From: Phoronis australis
Lineage: Eukaryota > Phoronida > Phoronidae
Assembly (NCBI GenBank): GCA_002633005.1
Contig: NMRA01000279.1
Span: forward strand, 402,422-464,421
Direction of reading: 5' to 3'
DNA length: 62,000 nt
Positions 57,601 through 59,724 of the stretch are shown here, in pieces. Both the position numbers and the translations under genes were made by a program. The stretch's first letter is position 1, and each line of letters begins with the position of its first letter. The notes below the pieces were generated by a model that ran no database searches, had not been told where the DNA came from, and saw only the letters and a list, made by a program, of their open reading frames with translations.

Positions 57601-59724
57601 ATAATAACAGTAACAATAATAATAATAAAAATAATCAGCAACAATAAAAATAACAATAAAAGTAAAAAGGGAACCTTCCACACTATTTTTGAACTTCGGA
57701 AAGCTTCGGACAGCTAACACTCTTGAACAAGAGATCAAAATTGACATCCGAAGTTAATTACGCCTAACTTCGCAAGATAAACTGGGGTTCCTGAATACTT
57801 TCGTTTTCGTCTTATTTGTCTTGGTGTTACCTGCCTGCGTTTACTAGAAAATGTCTAAAGAAAACATTTAGGCAAACTTTCACAGTAATGTTTAGTAGCC
57901 GCGTGCTTGAAGCACATACATGTACAATAAACAAACAATGTGGCCGATTTAACCGGTGTGTTACTCTTACTGTATGACTACAGGACAGCAACGTAAACAA
58001 AAGTCAGCGACAGTAGAAAGACGCAATCCGAAAAGGCGCAACCACAATTTTCAGGTATTCACATTTCTTGAACATGAATTAAGCACCGTTTTGTCTGTAC
58101 GACAGACCACATTAATTTACACTTCCCCATCAGTTATGCCAGTTTGTTTGCGTAAAGCGCTACCTGTTGAGAATTCGACCAGCCAATCAGAAACACCGGA
58201 TTAAAAAAAATTACCGAGGAAAATTAAATGCAACCTGCGTGTGTTCTCTACCACCTATCGACACGCAGGGAACTAATGAGCTTTTTCAACACAGGTTTTC
58301 ACAACCAATAGTTCAGTGAAAAATGCAAAATCTTTACGTCTTACTTTGCGGCCGATGCCGGGAAATTGCGTGTAACGTAAATGCGAGTACGTACTATTGT
58401 AAAAATAAGCTACCGCAGCAGCAAACAATCTACCGTACCCTATCGAAAAACTAACATGAAAACTCAAATAGAACTTAGAGACGAACCAAAAATATTTTAC
58501 TAAGCCCGCTAACAGTCTAACGTCAAGTTAACAATCAAACTACACTATAATCGAACTAAACAACTTCAGGTGTTGTTGAACAATATAACAGGTAAAGGTG
58601 GAAGTGGGTTGTATCTCTTTTTGGTTGTATGTATGGCAAGACTCTTCACAGTCTATGCATAAAATACAAGTTCACGGACAACCCCGACAGTTTTCAGCGC
58701 CAAAATATGAAACCGAATCACTGAATGCTTACATGCAGCGTAGTTAGCGATGAATGGAGTAGATACCTGAATGTGCAACTGGGATTCTTTGGTCAACTTA
58801 TTGACTGGTATCGGATTACAATATAATACGTTTAGGATGCGGAACGTGAGCATGACCCTAAACTTGGCGAGTTTTCGAAATTACGAAGGTCCATTAGTGC
58901 CAAGAAAAAATAAGTTTGAATCTCTTATTACGATTGCCGGCGTAATAATTAACTGATTGCCAATCTGTACATAACAGATTCATATTTAATTTTTTTTCTC
59001 CACTGTAGGATTTCGTGCGTCATTGAGTGTAAGATGAGAATACTTTCTACAGTTTTATCCATACAAAAATTCCAAGTCCTCTGACCGATTCGCAAAGCAT
59101 TTTCAGCATTGCATTGTTATGAAATCTGGAAATGACCATTTTCAAGGAATTCGGTCAAAAACACTGGAAAAACTAACCACGCCTGAAGTAAGCTAATTTT
59201 TACTGCTTCATAATCGAAGCATGTGACTTAGTAGGATATTAGTTTCAAGTATTTAGTATGAAGACAATTCCCAAATCACTTAGCACCTGATTAAACACCA
59301 CGAGCACACGGCTCAGTCAGGTAATGGCCTGGTACATGGCTTGTGAAGACGCCTGGTTGCGTTGAAAAGCTTTATGAAACTGTATAATTAAAAGTTCAAA
59401 TCAATGTTGATAAACCCGGTGGCGATCGATGTAATCTGATCCGCTGACAAAGGAGTTTTACGACTGACTGTGGGCACTGTGTGACGAGCGACTTATTAAC
59501 ACCAAGCAATGCCCGCGTCCGCGATCATTCGTCAAGATTGAGTTAACGCTGTAGCAACACCACATGAAAGTCACGAACAAAACAAGGAGCCACTGGTGAA
59601 TACTTTTCAGACTTATAACGCTGTTCAATTTCTGTTTCTATTTTTACTCACCGTAACAACTACGCAGTGATACCAAGATAAACGCTGACAGGAGAAAAAC
59701 ACGACCCATGGCCTGTTGTCTCAT
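480..59724 (-). CDS. MUC4-like membrane mucin with SEA domain, whole gene model (46 exons)
   Basis: A single spliced gene is read from the minus strand. Exons (from the start codon): 59652-59724, 54644-54958, 53022-53149, 51110-51316, 48333-48550, 43301-43422, 42692-42825, 40342-40551, 39782-39984, 37358-37500, 36698-36825, 36242-36424, 35252-35469, 34266-34423, 33736-33762, 33550-33562, 33062-33492, 31950-32115, 31280-31431, 30172-30291, 29729-29868, 28651-28956, 26961-27180, 23624-23868, 23070-23292, 22346-22570, 21185-21298, 19635-19823, 19104-19340, 17581-17800, 17131-17306, 15862-16029, 14211-14333, 13431-13559, 10345-10470, 9864-9992, 8665-8919, 7465-7718, 5543-5987, 5155-5267, 4756-4817, 4212-4369, 3773-3848, 2878-3054, 1760-1881, 480-649. 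All use GT-AG sites and the phases chain in frame, predicting about 2,716 residues. NIDO-AMOP-VWD-EGF-TM is the MUC4 architecture; a type I cell-surface mucin is inferred. Small symmetric exons may have been missed, and exons 12, 15 and 16 are the weakest. Confidence 0.85.
650..1759 (-). other. Intron 45
   Basis: The intron includes a degenerate CTCF-core-like piece near 900-1000, and a G run near 1518-1527. At 1082-1368 two overlapping minus-strand open frames exist; one has a phase-compatible acceptor at 1306 (TTATCCAG) and stops at 1082. It is kept only as a possible alternative last exon. Confidence 0.4.
1760..1881 (-). CDS. Exon 45: cytoplasmic tail
   Basis: The exon encodes about 41 basic, Ser-rich residues ([20 protein letters not shown] to SDISMHRTG), phase 2 to 1. 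If the GTAGAT donor is not used, translation stops at 1749-1751 after GRC, giving a shorter tail. Confidence 0.82.
2505..2655 (+). mobile_element. LINE 3' end fragment
   Basis: A non-coding tail with GACTGGGCCCACTTGAAAA, a GTGGTCACCCCGTC segment and a terminal AATAAATAAATAAA microsatellite resembles CR1-type LINE 3' ends. It lies in intron 44. The family call is from general appearance only. Confidence 0.45.
2878..3054 (-). CDS. Exon 44: end of EGF, transmembrane helix, basic stop-transfer
   Basis: The exon encodes residues ~2561-2619. [12 protein letters not shown] ends the EGF; a 27-residue hydrophobic span ([19 protein letters not shown]...) follows and is capped by [12 protein letters not shown] on the cytoplasmic side. 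This defines a type I single-pass membrane protein. Phase 2-2; the donor is GTAAGC. Confidence 0.94.
3773..3848 (-). CDS. Exon 43: juxtamembrane EGF, first part
   Basis: The exon encodes [15 protein letters not shown] and GGSVNC, the first four cysteines of an EGF completed by exon 44 (SCPAG...IC). Phase 1 to 2; signals are TTTCGTTTCAG and GTAGGC. Confidence 0.88.
4212..4369 (-). CDS. Exon 42: SEA domain with GSVVV
   Basis: The exon encodes residues ~2483-2535. [13 protein letters not shown] carries the exact GSVVV sequence at which SEA domains such as MUC1's autocleave between Gly and Ser. The alpha3 region follows ([15 protein letters not shown]). Phase 2 to 1; the donor is GTGAGT. Confidence 0.93.
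4756..4817 (-). CDS. Exon 41: SEA domain, short middle exon
   Basis: The exon is 62 nt and encodes [20 protein letters not shown], the helix and strand before the SEA cleavage turn. The acceptor is TTTGTTCCAG and the donor GTAAAG; phase 0 to 2. It is too short to appear as an ORF and is supported by exact phase fit to exons 40 and 42. Confidence 0.8.
5155..5267 (-). CDS. Exon 40: SEA domain, first part
   Basis: The exon encodes residues ~2425-2462. [19 protein letters not shown] and [12 protein letters not shown] match the SEA beta1-alpha1 region. It enters in phase 1 at the TTGCAG before CAAAAAC and leaves in phase 0 at GTAAGT. Confidence 0.88.
5543..5987 (-). CDS. Exon 39: two EGFs and the Thr-rich mucin stretch
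   Basis: The exon encodes residues ~2277-2424. Two EGF modules (ECAFKTANC..., [12 protein letters not shown]...) are followed by about 70 residues rich in Thr, Ser and Gln with repeated TTxEQPATT-like units. These offer dense O-glycosylation sites and define a short mucin domain. It enters in phase 0 and leaves in phase 1. The mucin stretch is far shorter than in vertebrate MUC4. Confidence 0.94.
5988..7464. other. Intron 38, repeat remnants
   Basis: Two related segments (near 6205-6245 and 6720-6760) share a TTGGACTCAAGATGGCACTG-like sequence. Near 7075-7115 the sequence GCCTGATGGTGTGAACGAAG, then CTACCGAAAT, resembles the 3' ends of LINE/Penelope-like elements. No coding exon is seen. Confidence 0.35.
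7465..7718 (-). CDS. Exon 38: two tandem cbEGF domains
   Basis: The exon encodes residues ~2192-2276. [12 protein letters not shown] and [11 protein letters not shown] start two consecutive cbEGF repeats, with N-T-P-G-S-F and N-T-E-G-S-F signatures. It ends GID in phase 0, completing an IDEC start with exon 39. Confidence 0.94.
8665..8919 (-). CDS. Exon 37: laminin-like EGF plus cbEGF
   Basis: The exon encodes residues ~2107-2191. The first half ([10 protein letters not shown], then [10 protein letters not shown]) resembles multiple-EGF/laminin EGF modules. The second half begins [13 protein letters not shown] and has [17 protein letters not shown], a standard cbEGF. Phase 1-1. Confidence 0.93.
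9557..9609. repeat. AT dinucleotide microsatellite
   Basis: About 26 TA units are interrupted once by TTT. It lies in intron 36 and is likely length-polymorphic. Confidence 0.95.
9864..9992 (-). CDS. Exon 36: calcium-binding-type EGF
   Basis: The exon encodes residues ~2064-2106: [33 protein letters not shown]. The DINEC start and the N/T-E-G-x-H/Y region fit the cbEGF consensus. Phase 1-1; the donor is GTGAGT. Confidence 0.93.
10345..10470 (-). CDS. Exon 35: EGF-like
   Basis: The exon encodes residues ~2022-2063: [31 protein letters not shown]. Phase 1-1; the donor is GTTAGT. The preceding ~3-kb intron holds a LINE 3' fragment. Confidence 0.9.
12325..12800 (-). mobile_element. LINE fragment: C-terminal ORF2 end and 3' tail
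   Basis: The minus-strand open frame 12498-12791 encodes ~97 residues with [20 protein letters not shown], then [21 protein letters not shown]. This resembles the zinc-knuckle-like end of non-LTR retrotransposon ORF2 (R.C..C...EDE.HF...C..Y). A 3' UTR and a TAAATAAATAAAAT tail follow at about 12330-12345. It is a 5'-truncated dead copy inside intron 34. Confidence 0.72.
13431..13559 (-). CDS. Exon 34: EGF-like
   Basis: The exon encodes residues ~1979-2021 with six cysteines: [26 protein letters not shown] and TTC. Phase 1-1 between AAATTTCAG and GTAAGT. Confidence 0.9.
14211..14333 (-). CDS. Exon 33: calcium-binding-type EGF
   Basis: The exon encodes residues ~1938-1978. [11 protein letters not shown] is a cbEGF start, followed by [16 protein letters not shown] and NC. 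It is a one-domain, phase 1-1 exon. Confidence 0.93.
14566..15850 (+). repeat. CTCF-core monomer repeat, copy A
   Basis: A ~1.28-kb element in intron 32. It begins CAAGAGCAACG...GCGTTGAAATGC and ends in a small hairpin (CCACATATAAATATGTGG) and GGGCGCATAAAA. It contains diverged ~146-bp monomers, each with a core like CCACTAGATGGCGC or CCACTAGGGGGAAC. Cores start at 14653, 14791, 14939, 15101 (degenerate), 15239, 15386 and 15641. The same head, tail and monomer order occur in copies B and C. Confidence 0.88.
15862..16029 (-). CDS. Exon 32: EGF-like module
   Basis: The exon encodes residues ~1882-1937 with [21 protein letters not shown] and [14 protein letters not shown]. This is the EGF form seen after the VWD region in MUC4-like proteins. 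Phase 1-1. The donor GTAAGT lies only about 12 nt from the end of a CTCF-core repeat copy. Confidence 0.92.
16249..16610. mobile_element. MITE with ~90-bp terminal inverted repeats
   Basis: The arm at 16249-16339 (TAGAGAATTATGACATATAG...) is the near-perfect inverse of 16520-16610. The ~180-bp centre has no coding capacity and carries further inverted pieces (GGTTACGATCAT / ATGATCGTAACC). It lies in intron 31. Target-site duplication is not clear, so the superfamily is open. Confidence 0.85.
17131..17306 (-). CDS. Exon 31: end of beta domain and start of EGF region
   Basis: The exon encodes residues ~1823-1881: [20 protein letters not shown] finishes the beta domain, and the C...CRCVTGWEG segment begins an EGF-like module completed in exon 32 (DDC). 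Phase is 2 to 1; the donor is GTACGT. Confidence 0.85.
17581..17800 (-). CDS. Exon 30: cadherin/Ig-like beta domain
   Basis: The exon encodes residues ~1750-1822: [20 protein letters not shown], then [12 protein letters not shown] and [13 protein letters not shown]. The PPV...GxxV...ASDxNGD...WTP pattern is that of bacterial-type cadherin-like/He_PIG beta domains, which also follow VWD in MUC4-like proteins. Phase is 1 to 2. It is not preserved as a Met-started ORF. Confidence 0.82.
19104..19340 (-). CDS. Exon 29: MUC4-type extension after VWD
   Basis: The exon encodes residues ~1671-1749. The opening W, then [20 protein letters not shown], a conserved C...C pair ([18 protein letters not shown]) and [19 protein letters not shown] match the region that follows VWD in MUC4/SUSD2-like proteins. 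Phase 1-1; the donor is GTTAGT. Confidence 0.9.
19370..19450 (-). mobile_element. Possible retroelement 3' end
   Basis: The minus strand reads AAAGAGCGCGTCGCTCGAAA then CGTTGGGAATATT, a pattern shared by the 3' ends of several LINE/Penelope-like families. No coding part remains. It lies next to exon 29. Confidence 0.3.
19635..19823 (-). CDS. Exon 28: VWD domain, end
   Basis: The exon encodes residues ~1608-1670. [16 protein letters not shown] corresponds to the conserved GLxGxxNxxxxDD end of VWD domains, followed by [17 protein letters not shown]. Phase 1-1; signals are CCAATTTCAG and GTAAGT. Confidence 0.93.
21185..21298 (-). CDS. Exon 27: VWD domain, middle
   Basis: The exon encodes residues ~1570-1607 ([14 protein letters not shown] to AIAGFNS), the beta-rich centre of the VWD domain, in phase 1-1. 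The donor is GTAATG. Confidence 0.85.
22346..22570 (-). CDS. Exon 26: VWD domain with GDPH motif
   Basis: The exon encodes residues ~1495-1569 beginning [14 protein letters not shown], followed by [13 protein letters not shown], the canonical start of a MUC4/SUSD2-type von Willebrand D domain. The GDPH (about 1499-1502) is the motif at which mucin VWD domains can cleave between Asp and Pro. Phase 1-1; the donor is GTACGT. Confidence 0.95.
23070..23292 (-). CDS. Exon 25: second half of AMOP domain
   Basis: The exon encodes residues ~1421-1494. The opening [11 protein letters not shown] is the AMOP QCCYDxxGxL signature; [12 protein letters not shown] and [17 protein letters not shown] complete it. 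It enters in phase 0 and leaves in phase 1, directly before the VWD domain. Confidence 0.93.
23624..23868 (-). CDS. Exon 24: end of NIDO and first half of AMOP
   Basis: The exon encodes residues ~1339-1420. [12 protein letters not shown] closes the NIDO domain (family pattern GxWxFRVD). The AMOP domain then starts with [12 protein letters not shown] and [14 protein letters not shown]. Phase is 1 to 0. The frame has no upstream Met, so it is easily missed. AMOP is an extracellular Cys-rich domain of MUC4 and ISM proteins. Confidence 0.88.
24036..25420. mobile_element. 1.4-kb inverted-repeat element (DNA transposon-like)
   Basis: The left end GTTTCCGTAGATAAGCCC (24041-24058) is repeated in inverse orientation at 25397-25413 (GGGCTTATTTACGGAAA), with further similarity inward (GGGCGT...TATTCGGAAA). 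Internal sequence includes repeated CGGCGGTCATGTT-like units (24.6-24.8 kb) and a higher-GC block at 24830-25125 open in three frames on the plus strand, with no recognisable protein. It lies in intron 23. Confidence 0.5.
25421..26960. other. Remainder of intron 23
   Basis: The stretch contains a T8-G13 homopolymer run near 25956-25977 and a partial CTCF-core repeat at about 26395-26790 (core GCACTAGGGGGCGC at 26474-26487). No exon was seen. Confidence 0.4.
26961..27180 (-). CDS. Exon 23: NIDO domain, C-terminal half
   Basis: The exon encodes residues ~1266-1338. [20 protein letters not shown] matches the NIDO NxFQxVLxTDGxxSFxxxxY pattern, and [10 protein letters not shown] follows. It starts in phase 0 after TTTTTCTTGCAG and ends in phase 1 at GTAGGA; the domain finishes in exon 24 with GKWIYRLD. 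Confidence 0.93.
27470..28600 (+). repeat. CTCF-core monomer repeat, copy D (degraded)
   Basis: A diverged copy in intron 22, from GAAATGCGCCCACGAC to a decayed tail (CACATTT-like, 28.56-28.6 kb). One well-preserved core is CCACTAGAGGGCAC at 27779-27792; others have decayed. Confidence 0.65.
28651..28956 (-). CDS. Exon 22: NIDO domain core
   Basis: The exon encodes residues ~1164-1265, phase 0-0. GLIGLSN near the start and FLAPFWRKQ are hallmarks of the nidogen extracellular (NIDO) domain, followed by the family's [12 protein letters not shown] strand. NIDO domains occur in nidogen, alpha-tectorin, MUC4 and SUSD2-type proteins. Confidence 0.93.
29729..29868 (-). CDS. Exon 21: linker and start of NIDO domain
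   Basis: The exon encodes residues ~1117-1163, from [18 protein letters not shown] to DKTHFSIQ, phase 1 to 0. It leads directly into the NIDO core of exon 22. Splice signals are CGTTTCAG and GTAATG. Confidence 0.82.
30172..30291 (-). CDS. Exon 20: EGF-like domain 1
   Basis: The exon encodes residues ~1077-1116 with six cysteines in EGF spacing: ESC, QC, GKC, YECQC and KKC. The GFAGKKCEL ending is typical of non-calcium EGF modules. It has a long pyrimidine tract before CAG and a phase 1-1 layout. This EGF sits between the N-terminal ectodomain and the NIDO domain. Confidence 0.92.
30292..31279. other. Intron 19
   Basis: No exon or named repeat is recognised. A near-continuous open stretch on both strands around 30845-31256 shows no domain character. 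Confidence 0.3.
31280..31431 (-). CDS. Exon 19: second half of a possible SEA-like domain
   Basis: The exon encodes residues ~1026-1076, from [15 protein letters not shown] to [14 protein letters not shown], phase 2 to 1. The acceptor is GTGTTTTGCAG and the donor GTAGGT. It directly precedes the first EGF exon. Confidence 0.8.
31950..32115 (-). CDS. Exon 18: first half of a possible SEA-like domain
   Basis: The exon encodes residues ~971-1025 ([18 protein letters not shown] to DTNCKL), phase 1 to 2. With exon 19 it gives a strand-helix-helix-strand-strand pattern of SEA-like size, but no cleavage motif is seen. Splice signals are ATTTCAG and GTGAGT. Confidence 0.8.
33062..33492 (-). CDS. Exon 17: large unclassified ectodomain exon
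   Basis: The exon encodes about 144 residues (~827-970), including [17 protein letters not shown], several beta-like stretches ([13 protein letters not shown]), NIT and NLT sequons and a cysteine cluster near the end ([18 protein letters not shown]). It starts in phase 2 and ends in phase 1 before GTGGGT. No known domain is recognised. Confidence 0.85.
33550..33562 (-). CDS. Exon 16: candidate 13-nt microexon
   Basis: The 13 nt TAATTGAACAAAG are flanked by GAGTTTCTCAG and GTGAAG. The segment enters in phase 1 and leaves in phase 2, the change needed to join exon 14 (or 15) to exon 17, whose good acceptor is otherwise out of frame. The intron to exon 17 would be only ~57 nt. This is inferred from phase alone. 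Confidence 0.4.
33736..33762 (-). CDS. Exon 15: candidate 27-nt exon
   Basis: A 27-nt segment lies between TTATATTTTGCAG and a GTAACA donor, giving GIRKPCAKP in phase 1-1. Because it is symmetric, the gene stays in frame with or without it, so it could be a real cassette exon or a chance pair of sites. Confidence 0.4.
34266..34423 (-). CDS. Exon 14: ectodomain helical segment
   Basis: The exon encodes residues ~761-813, from [19 protein letters not shown] to QPLDDMIQ, phase 2 to 1. It carries one NIT sequon and one cysteine. Splice signals are TGACCTTTCAG and GTAGAT. The small exons that follow are uncertain. Confidence 0.75.
35252..35469 (-). CDS. Exon 13: ectodomain, N-glycosylated segment
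   Basis: The exon encodes residues ~689-760, from [19 protein letters not shown] to SCKGTD, phase 0 to 2. It has NES and NST sequons. The acceptor is CATTTATTTCAG and the donor GTAAGT. Confidence 0.85.
36242..36424 (-). CDS. Exon 12: helical ectodomain with LTQLVC motif
   Basis: The exon encodes about 61 residues from [17 protein letters not shown] to MVKALYQL, including [11 protein letters not shown], the third copy of the Leu-Cys motif. The GTGAGT donor is strong. The start is uncertain: the open frame extends upstream toward 36460, but the AG at 36425-36426 (GTTCAAG) is the one that matches the phase 0 end of exon 11. Confidence 0.65.
36698..36825 (-). CDS. Exon 11: ectodomain helical segment
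   Basis: The exon encodes residues ~585-627, from [18 protein letters not shown] to VGVLLDHVK, phase 1 to 0. The acceptor is TTTATTTACCAG and the donor GTACGT. No known domain is recognised. Confidence 0.75.
37358..37500 (-). CDS. Exon 10: ectodomain helical segment
   Basis: The exon encodes residues ~537-584, from [19 protein letters not shown] to [10 protein letters not shown], phase 2 to 1. It has no long stand-alone ORF and was found by phase and splice-site matching (TTTATTCCAG acceptor, GTAATT donor). Confidence 0.75.
37725..39015 (+). repeat. CTCF-core monomer repeat, copy B
   Basis: A nearly full-length copy in intron 9 with the same head (CAAGAGCAACGCAAAGCG), monomer series and GGGCGCATAAAA tail as copy A. 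Cores start at about 37813, 37933, 38077, 38242, 38387, 38533, 38694 and 38829; the best is CCACTAGGGGGCAC at 37933. Another GTCACTAGGCGGCAC lies just past the tail near 39030. Confidence 0.88.
39782..39984 (-). CDS. Exon 9: ectodomain, basic/aromatic segment
   Basis: The exon encodes residues ~470-536, from [17 protein letters not shown] to YANRWTNI, phase 0 to 2. The middle ([20 protein letters not shown]) is rich in Arg and aromatics, unlike the flanking helical exons. The acceptor is GTGTTTTTCAG and the donor GTGAGT. Its intron on the 3' side contains a full copy of the CTCF-core repeat. Confidence 0.85.
40342..40551 (-). CDS. Exon 8: helical ectodomain with ILDLFC motif
   Basis: The exon encodes residues ~400-469, from [13 protein letters not shown] to MDDIKIW, phase 0-0. 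It contains [12 protein letters not shown] and the second copy of the recurring Leu-Cys motif ([16 protein letters not shown]). The donor is GTACGT. Confidence 0.85.
41101..41182 (-). repeat. tRNA-like SINE head
   Basis: On the minus strand, TGGCTTAGAGG (A-box-like) is followed by GGGTTCGAATCCC (perfect B box with T-arm stem). The anticodon arm is distorted and the acceptor stem does not pair well, so a tRNA-derived SINE or pseudogene is more likely than a working tRNA. Confidence 0.6.
41500..42470 (-). mobile_element. Decayed LINE segment with RNase H domain
   Basis: The frame at 42080-42388 encodes an RNase H start ([20 protein letters not shown], then [10 protein letters not shown] and [10 protein letters not shown]), giving the D-E-D catalytic pattern. 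A shifted frame at 41692-42015 continues with [10 protein letters not shown], the RNase H NExADxLA motif. The break means it is dead. It lies in intron 7, in the same orientation as the host gene. Confidence 0.72.
42692..42825 (-). CDS. Exon 7: helical ectodomain
   Basis: The exon encodes residues ~355-399, from [20 protein letters not shown] to LVLGNPQQ, phase 1 to 0. The acceptor follows CGATTTATTTAG and the donor is GTAGGG. It is hydrophobic-heptad rich and lacks cysteine. Confidence 0.8.
43301..43422 (-). CDS. Exon 6: helical ectodomain
   Basis: The exon encodes residues ~314-354 ([18 protein letters not shown] through FIMNKII), entering in phase 2 and leaving in phase 1. The acceptor is CTCCTGCAG and the donor GTAACA. 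The sequence is an amphipathic helix with one cysteine. It has no stand-alone Met-started ORF, so an ORF caller would miss it; frame and splice sites fit exons 5 and 7. Confidence 0.78.
44913..47970 (-). mobile_element. Truncated Gypsy-type LTR retrotransposon (gag-pol)
   Basis: Several minus-strand frames lie in gag-pol order. Gag-like: 47160-47970 ([27 protein letters not shown], and a Cys/His-like region). Protease: about 46998-47255 with [13 protein letters not shown] linker with [14 protein letters not shown] lies at 46379-46948. Reverse transcriptase: 45737-46180 with [11 protein letters not shown] and ADDLYCDG. RNase H: 44913-45713 with [12 protein letters not shown] and [11 protein letters not shown]. 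Stops and frame changes separate the parts, no integrase is visible, and no LTR pair was identified. It lies in intron 5. Confidence 0.82.
48333..48550 (-). CDS. Exon 5: helical ectodomain
   Basis: The exon encodes residues ~242-313, running from [20 protein letters not shown] to LQGLANL. The segment is charged, lacks cysteines and is predicted by eye to be helical. It enters in phase 0 after TTCTTCGCAG and leaves in phase 2 at GTGAGT. The following ~4.9-kb intron carries the Gypsy-like retroelement. Confidence 0.85.
48551..51109. other. Intron 4
   Basis: The intron is AT-rich without recognisable coding or repeat content; short TTAATTA-rich stretches occur around 49840-49890. Confidence 0.3.
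51110..51316 (-). CDS. Exon 4: helical ectodomain with LQTLVC motif
   Basis: The exon encodes residues ~173-241, from [14 protein letters not shown] to KDLVMM, phase 0-0. It contains four cysteines, an N-glycosylation sequon (NLT) and the motif [10 protein letters not shown]. Similar motifs recur in exons 8 and 12 (ILDLFCHDL and LTQLVCEID). No known domain is recognised. Confidence 0.85.
51541..51551. other. Poly-G run with one undetermined base
   Basis: Ten G are followed by a single N. This is probably a sequencing or assembly uncertainty rather than biology. Confidence 0.9.
53022..53149 (-). CDS. Exon 3: start of N-terminal helical ectodomain
   Basis: The exon encodes residues ~130-172, beginning [20 protein letters not shown] and ending MKDGSK before a GTACGT donor. 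It enters in phase 1 from exon 2 and leaves in phase 0 into exon 4. No known domain is recognised. It is amphipathic and is the first of a series of similar helical exons. Confidence 0.8.
53532..54418 (+). repeat. CTCF-core monomer repeat, copy C
   Basis: A shorter copy in intron 2. It has the same head (CAAGAGCAACGCAGAGCG) and tail (ATATAAATATGGACGCATAA). Five cores start at 53620, 53765, 53914, 54074 and 54219, spaced 145-160 bp. Best matches are CCACCAGGGGGCAC, CCACTAGATGGCGC and CCACTAGGGGGCAC. Confidence 0.9.
54644..54958 (-). CDS. Exon 2: cysteine-rich EB-like module
   Basis: This 315-nt phase 1-1 exon encodes residues ~25-129 with ten cysteines. The pattern includes CSVDDDC, AVC, ECRC and, later, SCRC, which resembles EB/WAP-like disulphide modules found after signal peptides. 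The acceptor is TTTTTTACAG and the donor GTAAGC. As a symmetric module coded by one exon it could have been acquired by exon shuffling. The family call is tentative. Confidence 0.85.
55767..55873 (-). repeat. tRNA-like SINE head next to a perfect 22-bp palindrome
   Basis: On the minus strand, TGGTGTAGTGGTAAAGTC (A-box-like) and GTTCGACTCC (B-box-like) are spaced as in a tRNA. Immediately adjacent, 55767-55788 is a perfect palindrome (arm GTTATCTCACT). It is probably a tRNA-derived SINE. Confidence 0.6.
56960..57122. repeat. Irregular tandem TACCCAYTTGGTA motif
   Basis: Variants of TACCCACTTGGTACT begin at about 56979, 57024, 57064 (partial), 57090 and 57108. Each unit is itself partly self-complementary (TACC...GGTA). 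It lies in intron 1. Confidence 0.65.
57317..57481. repeat. 165-bp near-palindrome (foldback element)
   Basis: The arm starting ATAGATTATTAC and containing GTTATCCCCC, GTGGATTTTG and CTCGGGG is inverted around a short centre (CTAACG, 57396-57401) to GTAATAATCTAT at the right end. Arms are about 80 bp with scattered mismatches. No coding capacity; a miniature foldback element is likely. Confidence 0.85.
57596..57668. repeat. AAT/AAC-type simple repeat
   Basis: An irregular AATAATAAC-rich low-complexity stretch lies just beyond the near-palindrome in intron 1. Confidence 0.8.
59652..59724 (-). CDS. Exon 1: start codon and signal peptide
   Basis: The exon encodes about 24 residues. A short polar start is followed by a hydrophobic core ([14 protein letters not shown]) and then RSCYG, typical of a cleavable signal peptide. 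Two in-frame ATGs are present, at 59722-59724 and 59707-59709; the second sits in the better Kozak context (GCCATGG). An in-frame TGA lies shortly upstream of the first ATG. The exon ends at a strong GTGAGT donor in phase 1, matching exon 2. Confidence 0.88.
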
